In this document: piece by piece, positions 46,683-58,033 of the stretch
Layout of the letters: each line of letters starts with the position of its first letter
Position numbering within the stretch: the first letter of the stretch is position 1
Source of the DNA: Haplosporangium gracile
Lineage: Eukaryota > Mortierellomycota > Mortierellomycetes > Mortierellales > Mortierellaceae
Reading direction: 5' to 3'
DNA: 64,000 nt
NCBI GenBank assembly: GCA_015499985.1
Contig: JAAAUF010000007.1
Coordinates: 49,573 to 113,572, forward strand
Notes under the pieces: model-generated
The model's database searches: none
What the model was told of the DNA's origin: nothing
Seen by the model: only the letters and a program-made list of their open reading frames with translations
Position numbers and translations under genes: made by a program

Positions 46683-47897
46683 GAGTATTATTGCAGATGA
46701 GAAGGAAGCGTTTGCAGAAAGGGGTGAAAGGGTGAAAGAGGTGTAAAGAGAGAGCAACGGACTAAGGAACAAGGTGTTATTAATGAAGCAACCACTGGGT
46801 CAACCTTAGGAAGGATGTCTCGACAGTCCGCTCCAAACCTTAAGGATATGCATCACGTGCCTCAACTGCTTGAGGGGCAGGGATGCGAGGTGATCAGATC
46901 AGCACGATCTGGACCTCTGCACCACGAACGATCACCTAGGCGAGTCGTAGTCGTAGACGCTCCCAGCACTCCCTCAAATAACGTACGACACGCAAGATAG
47001 GTAGAGACAAGTGCCCGCGCCCATGTAGAGCAGGTTTATTCCGGCGACTTGTATATATCCTCACGTCGGGAGAGGACGGACGTTTTTAGCCTTCCCCAAC
47101 CATTCGTCGTTCATACCAAAAAAATAAGCAATCGCCACCGAGTCAAAAAAAAAATGTGTCAAATGAAGAGGCGTGGGACAAAGGATATCGCCGTTTCTGC
47201 AATCTGCATCAGCGCTATCTTCACACGTTGTCAGTCATTCTCGCCCCAGCCATTAGTGATTCATTCCTCTTTTGCGACAATAAAAGGCTACTGTTAACGA
47301 GATCGCGACTTCTTTGCTTAAAGCTAGTACGGAGATGTTTTTTTTTTTTTTTTTTTGTAATATTTTGCAAGGATAAGCAAGTAAAAGGCGGCTTTCTGTA
47401 TTTTTTGGAAGAGGGTTTGCTGAAACTGCTCCAATTCCCGTGGAGTTGTTCTGGAACCCTTATCTCTTTCATAAAGAGTGATGAACTTGTCGCGTCCGTG
47501 CCTTGTTGGTCGGTGTGACCTCCGTCTCCTTCGGCTTTGTGTTTCCCAAGGGCATGGTTGTGTATACTACTAGATCGCAGTAGTTGGTGGCTGTTTTCTG
47601 TTGCCCAGCCACAACTCGCGAGCGGACTGCCCGCTGCTTTATCTTTGTTCTTTGTCTTCTTCTCTTGTCCTTCGCTGCTTCCTTTCATTCCTTCACTCCA
47701 TCACTTCATTCCACTTGCATTTACCCTCGTTCTCTATTGACTTCCACTACCATCTCCACTTATCCTCACTTTTCAACACACTCATAAAAACAATATTCAT
47801 ATTCTTCACACGGTCTGGTTAAAGTTCCACTCGAATACTCACTCTTCTCAAGTCTCATTCTTTTAACATCGTCGGAATCAACCAAGAGACAGACACC
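46683..47897. promoter_or_regulatory. Divergent promoter region of calnexin and the thioesterase
   Basis: No gene seen. On the calnexin side, a palindromic CACGTG lies at 46854-46859, about 170 bases upstream of its start codon; alone this is weak evidence of a bHLH or bZIP site. An 8-bp inverted pair AGGTGATC/GATCACCT (46888-46895 and 46930-46937) could form a hairpin. The thioesterase side is pyrimidine-rich from about 47630 to 47870, with a T-run near 47339. Confidence 0.35.
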
Positions 47898-50675
47898 ATG
47901 TACATCGCAAACAATCGCACCACCCTTTACCGTCTCTCGAGCGGCGCTTTCTCGAAACGCTTTATCAACACCAAGAAGCCCCTCTTCTCAGGCGCCAATC
48001 GACACGCGCGCGATCTGGAGGTTGGCCAGATACCCTCCCCAGCAGCAGCGAGCACAAGTGCAAGCGCAAGCGCAAGCACACATGCAACAGCCAACAACGC
48101 TCTGAAGGATTCCCTTGAGAAGGCCAGGAATGATCTGCTAAACAAGCTTGGATCCAACTCCTCAGGAACCGTAGTCGCTTCAGCAGGTAAAGGAGCACAA
48201 ACAACAAGGGTGTCTTTTGATTTGCCCCTCTTTGTTGTTTATGCAGCTTCTGTTCAGAGCGAATAGATACGATTATCCTTAGCAGAGCAGATCATAAGCT
48301 TGCTCTCTGGAGAGAGATAGATTGGGAAAGGGGCGCTGTTTGGATGTTTTTCTTCTTGTCTCCTTATATGTGTACCAAGGGTACTTATAATGAGACTGTT
48401 CAGGATGATGCTGTGAAGTTAAGGGAAGAGAGAAGAAAAAGGAAGCGTTGTTTGTCAACGGCAAAATAAGCGTCCGACCATTGTCGATGACACTTTAATC
48501 TTTATTTTTTCACAAGTGCTGTTTTTTTTCTTTGTTGAGAGTGTTTCCATTTTGGGCATTCCATGAGGACGAGCGGCTGTTTGTTGTTCGCTCTTGTCTG
48601 TCAATGGACAGAAACTACACACAAAAGGAACGAATACCCACCTCTCTTTTCCTCTTGTGTGTTTGTGTCGGGGTAGCAACAAAAATCGATCCCTCCTTCT
48701 GCAATGCCAGTGCAATGCCGTTGTAACTCCTTCTGACACCTTGTTTTTGATCATTACTTCCATCCGTCTACTATCACTTTAAAATGACAACTAGGCCCTT
48801 CCAGTTCATCATCCATCACCGCCGCCGCCCAGGCTGTGGCTGCCAACAACTCGGCACTCCCCCACGGCAAGGTCTTTACTGTCCGACCCATCACCTCATG
48901 GATTGACAAGTTGGCTAATCAACACGGTGCCCCAACGGGAACCCATATCAACCCCACAGGATCGCCGGCCGAGCCTCCCAAGAAGAAGTACCAAAAACGT
49001 GATCTTCTCCTTAGGACGATGCAGGACTCGTATACCGAGATCATCCTGCCTTTCAAGACAGACAAGGCACTTTTGGAAGAATACATCAACGTTGGAGGAT
49101 CATTGAGGTATGTCTGTCTGTCTGCCCCCTCTACTAATGCACGCATGCATCTTTTTAGCGCCCATTTTTTCATTCTTGTGTCATGTCATTGGTATTTTGT
49201 CCCATGCGGTGATACCGAAGGTCTCTCACGCCATGTGTTGCGGAGAGAAAAAAACAACAAAAATCTGGGGTATGAAATTCATTCAGACTCACAATTATTT
49301 ACATGTCCGACTTTCCCATCTTTTTTCTCTTTGGAAAAATCAAATCAATCTGCTCTCTGATATGATAGACATGGCAAAATCATGGAGGATCTCGATGCAC
49401 TCGCTGGCGCCATTTCATACAAACATACCGACGATGGCAAGCCTGACAGCTCGCCCCTGACCATCGTCACTGCCTCAGTCGACAGAATTGACCTCCTCAA
49501 GCCACTGGGGGTCTGCGACCTCCGCCTGTCTGGACATGTCACCTATGTCGGATACAGTTCTATGGAGAGTAAGTTGTTTGTCTCTTTGCACAATTCTTCC
49601 TCACTACCCGTGAATATTGCACTCACAACGCTTTGATATCTGCGTATGCTTTTATGTATATCTAGTTTATATGAAGATGGAGGAGATCAACAAGGACAAG
49701 CCAGATCAGCACGGAGACACTATTTTGGTCGCACGATTCACCATGGTTGCCAGAGACGCGCTCACCGGCAAGGCCGCCCAGGTTAACCCTCTCTTGCTCC
49801 GTGACGACAACGAGAAGAAGCTGTTCCAAATGGGTGAAGGTATATATAGATACAGCGGATATACTCAAGTTGTTTGCATCGCCGAGACTTACCAAGAACC
49901 CGTTGTTGTTGTTGACTGACAAATATCCCCACCTATTGCAAACGCAATTAGATCACAAGACCAAGAAGAGGGTTGCTACCGATTCTGCATTGACTAAATT
50001 GCCCCCAACACAGGAGGAGCGTTTCCTGATCCACGATCTGTACCTCGAATACTCCAAGTACGATGACCCTCAGAACAAGACCAACAAGCCCGACGATGTC
50101 GAGTGGATGGCAGATACCAAGATGAGCGCGGTCCACATCATGCAGCCTCAGGATCGTAACATCCACGACAAGGTGCGATTGCTCGACAGTTATTGATCCG
50201 CTACCAATTTCTTTTTTTCATAATCACTAATCACTAATCACTAACCACTGTCAATGGTGATCATTAGATTTTCGGTGGTTACTTGATGCGCTTGGCCTAT
50301 GAGCTCGCGTTCTGCAATGCATCGTCCTTTATTGCTTCCCGCCCCACATTCCTGGCCCTGGACGAGATTTCATTCAGGAAGCCTGTGCCAATCGGTACAT
50401 TTTTGGCACTCGACTCTCAGATCGTGTACGCTGAGGGAGGTGACCACCACTCGTTCCAGGTCATGGTCAAGGCCGATGTCTTGGATGTGAAGAAGGGTAC
50501 ACGGGAAACAACCAACACCTTTTGGTTTACATTCACGGATCCTGTCAAAGGAACAAACCGGATCATGCCCAAGACCTATGCTGAGTCGATGTTGTACCTC
50601 GAGGGCAAGCGCCGTAGGATGTTGGGAAGCCAACTTGCGGGCATCAACCGCAAGAGCCTGGGTCTTCAGAAGTAA
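47898..50675 (+). CDS. ACOT9: Mitochondrial acyl-CoA thioesterase, two hotdog domains (ACOT9-type)
   Basis: Hydrolyses acyl-CoA to free acid and CoA. Six exons (47898-48186, 48795-49107, 49369-49568, 49666-49839, 49952-50172, 50268-50675) join in frame to 534 residues. The N-terminus is basic and Ser/Thr-rich without acids (MYIANNRTTLYRLSSGAFSK), typical of a mitochondrial presequence. Hotdog domain 1 contains HGKIMEDLDALAGAISYKH and LSGHVTYVGYSSMEI; domain 2 contains IHDKIFGGYLMRLAYELAF and RPTFLALDEISFRKPVPIGT. Linker residues include DTILVARFTMVARDALTGKA. The order and length fit the ACOT9/ACOT10 group found in animals and fungi. Intron 5 includes an AATCACT triplicate near 50221-50243. 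It is divergent from calnexin. Confidence 0.9.
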
Positions 50676-51027
50676 TGACATCTTGCTTTGCCGTGTGTCG
50701 GTTGATATTTTAAGGAAGCGGTGCTTCATTTCTCTCTCTTTTTTCTCTCCTCTTTATGTGTCACTTTTATGAGCTCCTGATTTGTGTTTTTATTTTCCGT
50801 TTCATTCTTTCTTCTACATACCACCCTCCTCCACATCCATCGGCAATACCGCCGATGCCGATAGATCATGATTATCATTATGCCCTCCCCCCCTTTTGTA
50901 CACCAACAGATATAGAATACAAACGCTGGCATTTTTTTCATTCGTTCATTCATTTTTCTTTTTTAATCATTTCCGTTTGAGAGAGTATGAATGAACGATG
51001 ATATTTCAATGATATTTTATTTCGCTT

Positions 51028-51756
51028 TCACATAATGGAGCAACCACAACTGCCACAATCGCAACCGCCACAATCGCAACCACCATAATTGCAACAAGCA
51101 CCACAGCATTCGCAGCATTCACCCACGGCATTGCAACAGTCGCCAAAGAGGCTACAAAGGTCGTTGAAGGCGTTGCAGAGGTCTGCATAAGGGTCGCCCG
51201 TGCAGTCGCCGCAGCAGTGGCAGTCGCAGTTGCCATCTCCGCAATCTCTGCAGCAGTCTCCTCCGTCCCCACCGACATCTCCTCCATTACCATCTCCACC
51301 ACCTCCTCCGGAAACTGCACCAGAGGAGGAGAAGTCGCCGCTTGGTCCAGAGGAGCACACCTGGGTGACCGGGAAGACATCTGAGGAGGACAAGGCGTTG
51401 GTGCCCGAGGTCATTCTCGTGTTTGGACCTGGAGGGACGGTGATGGCCGGAGTTAACAACGGATCACCGTAGGCTATATTAGCGGCCGTGAAAAGGTTCA
51501 CGCCGTCGGCGGCGGCGTTGATGGTGGTGTTGATGCTTGGGTAGTCGCAGGCGGAGTCGCTTATGTAGACATAGTTGCTAGTGTTGTGGGTTCTGGTGCC
51601 TGAGCCTTCTCGGCCAGAAGAGTCCTTCTTTTTTTGGGGGGGTTTCTTCTGCTTGTCGCTGGATGATGATGAGGATGGGGTTGATTGTTTTGTGAGGAAG
51701 AGAATTTGGTCGCTTTGGATAGAGTCTGCAGGATTCTTTTTGTGCATGTCGGTCAA
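51028..51756 (-). CDS. Cysteine-rich CaaX-box protein 1 (unknown family)
   Basis: Single-exon frame of 242 residues; no family recognised. Residues 1-50 are polar with Ser and Lys runs. A middle stretch (DGVNLFTAANIAYGDPLLTP) has counterparts in the two paralogues upstream. After a Gly-rich hinge, the last 75 residues contain more than 20 Cys interspersed with Gly and Asp (GGDCCRDCGDGNCDCHCCGD, GGCDCGGCDCGSCG), ending in CSIM. CSIM fits a CaaX box with Met at X, predicted to be farnesylated; the neighbouring cysteines could be palmitoylated or bind metal. It is soluble otherwise, with no signal peptide. The start might instead be the Met at codon 4, whose NPADSIQSDQ resembles the start of the paralogues. 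Confidence 0.65.
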   Translation of the reverse strand: MTDMHKKNPADSIQSDQILFLTKQSTPSSSSSSDKQKKPPQKKKDSSGREGSGTRTHNTSNYVYISDSACDYPSINTTINAAADGVNLFTAANIAYGDPLLTPAITVPPGPNTRMTSGTNALSSSDVFPVTQVCSSGPSGDFSSSGAVSGGGGGDGNGGDVGGDGGDCCRDCGDGNCDCHCCGDCTGDPYADLCNAFNDLCSLFGDCCNAVGECCECCGACCNYGGCDCGGCDCGSCGCSIM

Positions 51757-52037
51757 TTACTGTGCGCGTGTGATATATGAGTGAGGTGTAGGAGTATAAG
51801 TATTCGTGCTCATTCTCAATGGCAATTTCTTTTTGTTTGGTGTTTTGTCTTGATAAGGGACAGCAATACAGTGGAGTGAAAACGTGGAAGATGAAACGAA
51901 TGGGTTGCAACAATGAGTGAAAAAGAGTAAGTGTGAAAATAAAAGACAAAAGAGCGTTGGTGTGGCAACTTTTTTCAACGCGTTCCTACAGAGGTATATA
52001 TATCTGTTTGTGCGTGCGTGATATTCACAAGCACCGA

Positions 52038-52587
52038 ATGGCCAATTTGGCTACGTTCTGTGAGCTGAAGGCCAAGCAAGTCTATCAAGCCAAGGTTCCT
52101 CCTCCTCTTCTTGTGAGTTATTTTTGGAAGTATCAACTTTTGGGCAATTGGTTTTCGAGTGTATGTCTGTCACTGTGCGTGGCGGTCAGAGGAGGAGGGA
52201 GTGGCGGTGGTTAGTAAAAGCGAGGGAAAGAAGTGACCATGAAACGTTTCCTTTTGTTTATTTTCATTGAGAGCGTTCTCGATTTGTGATTATCCGAGCG
52301 TTCTTTTCATCCTTTTTTTTTTTTCGTCGCTCCTTCCCTCCCTCCCTCCTTATCTTCTCTTTCTTTCTCACAAAAGAGGAGTCCCTTTCTTCTTTTTTAC
52401 CTTTCTTTTTTTCAGTTCTCATTTTTGCTTTTCCATCGGCTTCTTTCATTCTCGTTGTTCTTTTCGCATGTGCGTCCTCCCCTTCCCCTTTCATACTTTT
52501 TGCATGACTTTTTGGATTGTGTGGCAGCTGGACATGCGGCGTGGTTTCTTCGCTTCCTCTCCTATTTTCGCTTGGGGAACATCCTAG
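52038..52587 (+). CDS. Possible 44-aa two-exon gene (weak)
   Basis: An ATG frame MANLATFCELKAKQVYQAKV stops at a consensus donor (CTT/GTGAGT at 52113); an acceptor at 52526-52527 opens 60 bases ending FASSPIFAWGTS and TAG at 52585. The result is 44 residues of plausible composition, like a small mitochondrial membrane subunit, but I cannot name one. The assembly gap starts 13 bases later, so the model may be truncated or spurious. Confidence 0.2.
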
Positions 52588-52599
52588 AACTCTAAAATG

Positions 52600-52609
52600 N
52601 NNNNNNNNN
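52600..52609. other. Assembly gap (10 N)
   Basis: Ten Ns followed by a run of nine G. The true length is unknown and the join should not be used for gene models. Confidence 0.98.
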
Positions 52610-53122
52610 GGGGGGGGGCGTAAAGTAAAGCGCAAAGGAAAGAAGGTGCGAGAGGAAAGGATGAGGGCAGAGGAAAGAGATAAAAGATGCGCGTATTGCG
52701 TCTAGCAAAAAAGCAATGAAGAGAACTGACACAAAATTTGAGCTTGATTTATTTTTGTCGACCGTTTTTTTTTTGACCACTTCCGAGGCTCAGCCCGAGT
52801 ATTTTTAACATTTTTTGTGATCAACTGGAAGTCTTGGGCTTTCGGACGTGGGAGGCGATGCACTGACAAATAAACAATGGCAGACCGGGGTCTTTTTCCT
52901 TTTTTTAAGTGAACGCCACTATCGCTCACATGATATCATGATGCACTTATTTTGTTTTTGGTGGCAACGTAGGAAAGACGCTTTCGGGGTATCACTTACA
53001 CTCACGTCTTCTTCTCTTGCCAAGGAAGGCGGAGCCAACAATCCATCCAGGCAGGTTTTGCTCCATCATCATATAGGTAGCTTAGCAAATATCAAAAGAA
53101 CAGAGTGGATATATGTTTATTC

Positions 53123-53467
53123 TTACATGATGATACAGCAGTCACCATCACTGCCGTCACTATCACCACAACAATCTCCAGAATCGTCCGAGGTTTGATT
53201 GGCGGCAGCAGCTACTTGGACGGGCTTGATGTCGGAAGACAGAGTGACATCCATGAGACCCTGAGGTTCTGGTACGGTGGCGATGATTGCAGGGGTGGTG
53301 AGGGTCGTAAACAAGTGGTTGTGATCGTCGTCAGAGAGGTCGATGATTGAGGGGCTGTTGAGAAAGAGGAGGTTATTTTGGATAGAGCTTTGTTGTTGTT
53401 GTTGCTGTTGAGCTTGGAGCTGCTGTTGTTGTTCGAACTTTGCTTGTGTCTGAGCTGCTGGATCCAT
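53123..53467 (-). CDS. Cysteine-rich CaaX-box protein 2 (unknown family)
   Basis: Single-exon frame of 114 residues. It begins MDPAAQTQAKFEQQQQLQAQ, a Gln-rich stretch nearly matching the start of the next paralogue (MDPHAHVQAEFNQ). A short ordered part follows (SPSIIDLSDDDHNHLFTTLT), then DVTLSSDI and QTSDDSGDCCGD, which align with VVPIGDI and QTANASGNDCCGD in the neighbour. The tail is Asp/Ser/Gly/Cys-rich and ends CCIIM, so the last four residues CIIM fit a farnesylation CaaX box. Poly-Gln in the coding frame comes from a CAG/CAA microsatellite. No signal peptide or membrane helix. Function unknown; membrane tethering through a lipid anchor is inferred. Confidence 0.65.
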   Translation of the reverse strand: MDPAAQTQAKFEQQQQLQAQQQQQQQSSIQNNLLFLNSPSIIDLSDDDHNHLFTTLTTPAIIATVPEPQGLMDVTLSSDIKPVQVAAAANQTSDDSGDCCGDSDGSDGDCCIIM

Positions 53468-54298
53468 GCTTTTGTATGTCTTTGTATGTAGTCAGGAGAG
53501 AGAATCGAAGGTGGGGCAAGTATGGCTTACCCTTTTCTTTTATTGATGAGAAAAAAAAAGGAGGGGGAGAGGGAACCTTGGATTCCTTGTCATTTTGCAG
53601 ATTTTTTCCGTGTAAGTTTCTTTTTTTTATTATTTGTGTATTATCCTATGCATGCAAAAAACTGTAAGAAGGGCCAGCAAGCCCCTCATCCTACATGTCA
53701 CGATGAACCATTGGGTTACATTCACTCCGAGGAGAAAAAGCGAAACGGAATAAGGTTTTGATACAGATGAGAACATGCATAAACAACAGCCCAAAACACC
53801 CACAAGAGTAACAAACATCGTACTAGAGGCTTTTTGAAAAAGACCGAATGGAAAAGAGTTGGCGCGTGTGATGATTGATTACTTTTGACACGACTTTTGA
53901 TTCACAAAAACACTCGCTTATATTTTTTTTTGCCAATTAATTTATATCAAGGGCGCAAGCACAATCCAACGGGAGATCAATTGTGAAAGGAAGGGGGCAC
54001 ATGCTGTGAGAAGATCGCGTTTTGTATTTCTTTTTCTTACTTTCTTCTTCATAAAGGCATCCGTCCTATATGGTTTCTAACACCTATAGCCTGCTCTAGA
54101 CGATTTTATAGCCTTTGTGCATCGCCTGGCAAAGCCAGATGGGCGGACCGTACGTCCCGCTAGGTTGCAAGTTTACACGAAATGGTGAGGGACAACAAGC
54201 CACTCTAGCCTTGTCACATAGCATTGGCATTGCATGAAACAGGAAACAAAAGAGTGGAAAAATAATGTCTATGGGTATATTTATTGTTATGTGTTTGT

Positions 54299-54667
54299 TC
54301 ACATTATAGTGCAGCATGCCTCGCAAGCATCACAATCGCCACAATCGCCACAATCGCCATCGTCGCCACAGCAATCGTTTCCTGATGCATTAGCAGTCTG
54401 TCCGGGTGACGCGACCATGGCTTCAGAAATATCGCCAATGGGAACCACAGTGGCATCCATGGGTGCAACACTGATGGGAGCATCGGTAATGGTGGTCACA
54501 GGGATGACGGAAGTGGATTCTGAGGAGGAGGACGAGAAGAGGTTTATGCCGCGAAGGTCCGCGATGACCTCGTAGTCACCATTAACAACTATCTGCTGCT
54601 GCTGTTCCCTTGTCTGTTGTTCTGAGTACTGGTTGAACTCTGCTTGGACGTGGGCGTGTGGGTCCAT
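54299..54667 (-). CDS. Cysteine-rich CaaX-box protein 3 (unknown family)
   Basis: Single-exon frame of 122 residues from MDPHAHVQAEFNQYSEQQTR; I chose this Met because it matches the start of the paralogue at 53467 and because the longer upstream frame is leader-like. The middle reads YEVIADLRGINLFSSSSSES and DAPISVAPMDATVVPIGDIS. The tail NDCCGDDGDCGDCGDCDACE then ACCTIM contains ten Cys in 25 residues alternating with Asp and Gly, ending with the CaaX box CTIM. The acidic Cys spacing (C-x-x-C repeated) could bind metal. Three paralogues in a row on one strand, each with a different CaaX but the same aliphatic-Met end, argue that the C-terminus is under selection. Confidence 0.7.
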   Translation of the reverse strand: MDPHAHVQAEFNQYSEQQTREQQQQIVVNGDYEVIADLRGINLFSSSSSESTSVIPVTTITDAPISVAPMDATVVPIGDISEAMVASPGQTANASGNDCCGDDGDCGDCGDCDACEACCTIM

Positions 54668-55547
54668 TTTGTAGATATATATGTATGTATGTGCAGTTGT
54701 TTCCTTGTTCGACGGAGGTGTATGGTTTGTTGTATGTAGAAGAGGCTTGTGGAGAGATTTCTTGAAAGAAATGAAAACGACGAAGACGCAGAGGATCAAA
54801 GAGAGTTGGCGTATCGAGGATTAGGAGTGGAGAAAAAGAGAAAAAAAAAGGGGGAATTTGTTCCTGGATTTTATTTGCGTCTTTATTTGCGTCTTTATTT
54901 CTACCCCCCGATGCGGGCGCCAGGGAGCCTAAAATCGAAGTTGCAAGGCATAGACTGCCTTTTTTTTCTTCTTTAACTTTATTGTTCTATCAACCAACGG
55001 TCTGTTATTTTAAAACACAAATAAGGTTTTAGGCTGCATAGCCGTTGGAGGAAAGGATCCATCGAAGGTTCTCTGTGTCTTTCCCATCACTTTTTCATGT
55101 TTGATAGCACTTCCTCGCTTTTTCTTGGCATTTTCTCTCTCCTTTCTGTCTCCGCTCGACATTTTTTTCTCGAATTTCCATTTTCTTCCACGCTGTTGAC
55201 GTTCTATCCTCCACTCCTTTCCTGTTCCACCAGTTTTTGTTTATATGCCCTTGGTTTGTGCATGTACTTGCTATTTCCGGTTCGTATCAGGCATATACCG
55301 AGGAACACTCGAGATTGTATATCCCCCTATATTTCCTCGATAGTGTGGAATGAGGTAGATTTTCATTGGTCGGGGGTCAAGTTGGACAATAAAGGACAAA
55401 AAATAACGGTACATGGCAATCCTTATACTCGAAACGATTACGATGAAAACTCTGAAACCTGAACAGTTCATCAAATAACATAATCCTTGAGCCATTACAA
55501 CATTGAAAGACAAAAAACGCGTATGCATTGTACAATGTTTCACAAAA

Positions 55548-56373
55548 CTACAACAATTTATAAAAAAGGATATCTGGGAAAGTCAAGGATTGGAGAACTG
55601 TAAAAAATCGCCAGGCCGCGGTAGATCCAGAGGTGGTGCTGCTTTCGTCTACGTTGATGATGAACGCCACGTTGAGTCTTGGATGGCTCGAGAACTTAAT
55701 ATCCTCCAGTGCGTAGAGCTTTTGCGGCTGCTGTGGTTGTGCAGGTGCAGGTGTCTAGTAGTATACGCTTGTTCATTATCCTGAGGCGAGCGTGCATACA
55801 TTGATGGTGGTGATGTAGGGGTATCAGATAACGCCGTAGAGGTTGTTGATGCAATTGTTGTTGACGATGATGCAGCTGGAATGACTTGCAATCGAATGCC
55901 CAAACTGTTTGTGTATTCTGTTGGTGGGGGAGCTACCGGTGTTGACGAAACTATTGGCAGCTGCTGTTGAGCTGGCTTAGGGTTCGTGCGGGCTGAAGTA
56001 TCCCAGACCGAAGGAACTGCAGGTGGTTTGAAGTAGGTAGTGGCAGCTGATTTGGTCGAAGAAACGGGTTTTGGTACAGGAGGCTTGATAACAATCGCCC
56101 CGTTGATTCGCTCAGTGGTCTTGGGATGGTGACGGGTTTTGGTGCTTTGAAGTTGTCCGTGACTATAAAAGAACTTGGCGTGTTCTTGTTGTTGGTGTTG
56201 GAAGGGGTATGAGGTTTGAGGACGATGAATCCATCTCGTCGCTCAGTTGGTGGCGTCTGATTTGATGTGCTATTTTGATTGAGGTTGCCGGGTTGTTTCA
56301 TTTTGCCTTGGAAGGTCAGCAGTAATAGGAGGATGAGGATTCCAGAGATAATAAGGAAGAGGATCGATGACAT
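55548..56373 (-). pseudogene. Small membrane protein, array unit 6 (frameshifted)
   Basis: The frame starts MSSILFLIISGILILLLLLT, one transmembrane helix, then a Pro/Thr/Asn-rich tail with TERRDGFIVLKPHTP. Near 56110 the reading must shift frame to give TTERINGAIVIKPPVPKPVS, apparently an internal duplication of that segment, then TEYTNSLGIRLQVIPA. A second shift near 55765 leads to LEDIKFSSHPRLNVAFI and the stop at 55548. The stretches GIRLQV and KFSSHPR match unit 4 (GIQLQV, QFSSHPR). Either a pseudogene, a gene with unrecognised introns, or two sequence errors. Function unknown. Confidence 0.5.
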
Positions 56374-57062
56374 CGATCTGCTCGTGAAAGGAAAGATGTG
56401 GTCGTAAAGATATGTGAAAAGCGTTGTAAAGTTGAGGGACAAGAGTAGGAGCGGAGGAATAGATCGAAATTAGATGAAAGGAGTGAAGTAGAAAGAAGTG
56501 TGAAGAGTTGAGTAAAAAATGATTTTCGGGAGTTGATGAAGTAAAGAAGAAAAAAAAAGAGCGTCAAGTTCAAAAAGCTCAAATGAAGGAAACAACCGAG
56601 TCCACCTTGCTTCCCTCATGACGATTCTTGGTCACGCCGCCCTTATGTCGAAGGGCATTACTTTGGCAGAGTGGCGTGGTGACATGTACTGTTGTCAAGT
56701 CATGCATGCGGTCCGCTAATCCAAGGTCGAAGAGGATGCGATATGGGCATTGCGTCAAGGTATAAAATCAAAAAAAAGGAGTAGAGTCGGCGCAGAGAGA
56801 GTGATGGATGAGAATGAAAAGGTGAGGTTGTCGGTTTGACAAAAAAAGTGTCCAGAACCACAACATGCCCCTATTGACCGAGGTCCGATCAATTGACAAA
56901 AGAAAGTTTAAAGCGTTTGATAGTTTGCATCAGCCTTGTCTGCTCTCACTTGTTTTGTTTTTGAGGGAACACAAATGCTCTCATTCCACCCACACACACA
57001 CTCATACACACACCCGTGATCCCACTCGCCATCGTTTTCAAGAATCGGTAAGGCATAGAAGA

Positions 57063-57212
57063 TCAAGTACAAAATCGCGACGTGTCATTGTTCTCTTTAG
57101 CCCGTGGGACTGAAGAAGAACCGGATAATTGAGGCTGCTCGCTCGGAAAAGTGGCCACCAGGAACACCAGGACAAGGAGTGCGACTGAGACGTATAACAA
57201 GTTGGCGTTCAT
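57063..57212 (-). CDS. Small membrane protein, array unit 5 (49 aa, maybe truncated)
   Basis: MNANLLYVSVALLVLVFLVA forms a single transmembrane helix directly at the N-terminus, followed by a short Ser/Pro-rich tail ending NNDTSRFCT. It shares the architecture of its neighbours but lacks the LQV and SSHP motifs, so it may be a truncated unit or a first exon. The leader is pyrimidine-rich. No family recognised. Confidence 0.4.
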   Translation of the reverse strand: MNANLLYVSVALLVLVFLVATFPSEQPQLSGSSSVPRAKENNDTSRFCT

Positions 57213-57628
57213 CGTTGTTGTTCTTTCTTTCTTATGTTCCTTTGGATGTAAAAGGAGAATGTTGTAGAGAGCGAAAGAGCGAACGAGACTTGAAGATGGA
57301 TGAGAGTTGTTGAAGGTTGATATCAAAGCCAACGATGAGGCCGGATATGAAGAAGGACGACAAAAGATAAGGTTTTTTTCTTTGATCAATGTGTGTTTAA
57401 TTTGTGATCGATTTCCAGATCCCATCACCAATGAATCAGGGCGAGGGAAAACTTAATTCGTCTTGATTGTCAACCACGGCCCACCCTTCTGCCTCTCAAT
57501 CTCTCTTTCTTGCATCGAAATATCACAAGAAAGCAAGGTAACTAATAAATGGTCTACAGCTTTATCTTGTGTATTATAGAGGACGTATATATACAAAACG
57601 AGAGGGAAGGCATATATGCTGGTCGAGA

Positions 57629-58033
57629 TTATGTTCTCGTCACTGGCTCGACTGGTTCGGGGTCTTCGGCAGTGGTGGTCACAAAGGTAGGCCGAGGATG
57701 ACTCGAGAACTGGATCTCCTGGACTGATGGATGCGGTGTATACACAGACAGGGAAGCATCCGGAGACATGTTGATGACGACTGGAGGTGCGACTTGCAGC
57801 TGGATGCCCATGGCATTGGTATATATTGTTCCGTTGGCTACGTTAGTAGCAACGGGTGGAGATCCGTAAAGAGGGTTGTAGTTGTAGTTGTTGGGAAGTG
57901 TTTCGAGGACAGGGGGGACTGTTTGAGTCGGCCTGCTGACGCTGTTGGCTTGAACTGTACAGCAGAAGTAGAATAGCATTATTGTGAATAAAAAAACAAT
58001 GCAAACGACGACCCACGGTCCCATATTCTGCAT
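57629..58033 (-). CDS. Small membrane protein, array unit 4 (134 aa, intact)
   Basis: One N-terminal helix (WVVVCIVFLFTIMLFYFCC) with two juxtamembrane Cys suited to palmitoylation, then a tail presumably in the cytoplasm or lumen. The tail reads NNYNYNPLYGSPPVATNVAN, TNAMGIQLQVAPPVVINMSP, VQEIQFSSHPRPTFVTTTAE and ends in Glu/Pro/Val/Thr. The last motif is shared with units 3 and 6, so it is the best reference copy. Single exon. I do not recognise the family; the pattern of one helix plus a proline-rich tail suggests an adaptor, which is inference. Confidence 0.6.
   Translation of the reverse strand: MQNMGPWVVVCIVFLFTIMLFYFCCTVQANSVSRPTQTVPPVLETLPNNYNYNPLYGSPPVATNVANGTIYTNAMGIQLQVAPPVVINMSPDASLSVYTPHPSVQEIQFSSHPRPTFVTTTAEDPEPVEPVTRT

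Noticed and set aside
51200..51472. Pro/Ser-rich plus-strand frame opposite the first CaaX gene
   Set aside because: It is the complement of the Cys/Gly-rich codons of the minus-strand gene; the paralogues upstream support the minus-strand reading.
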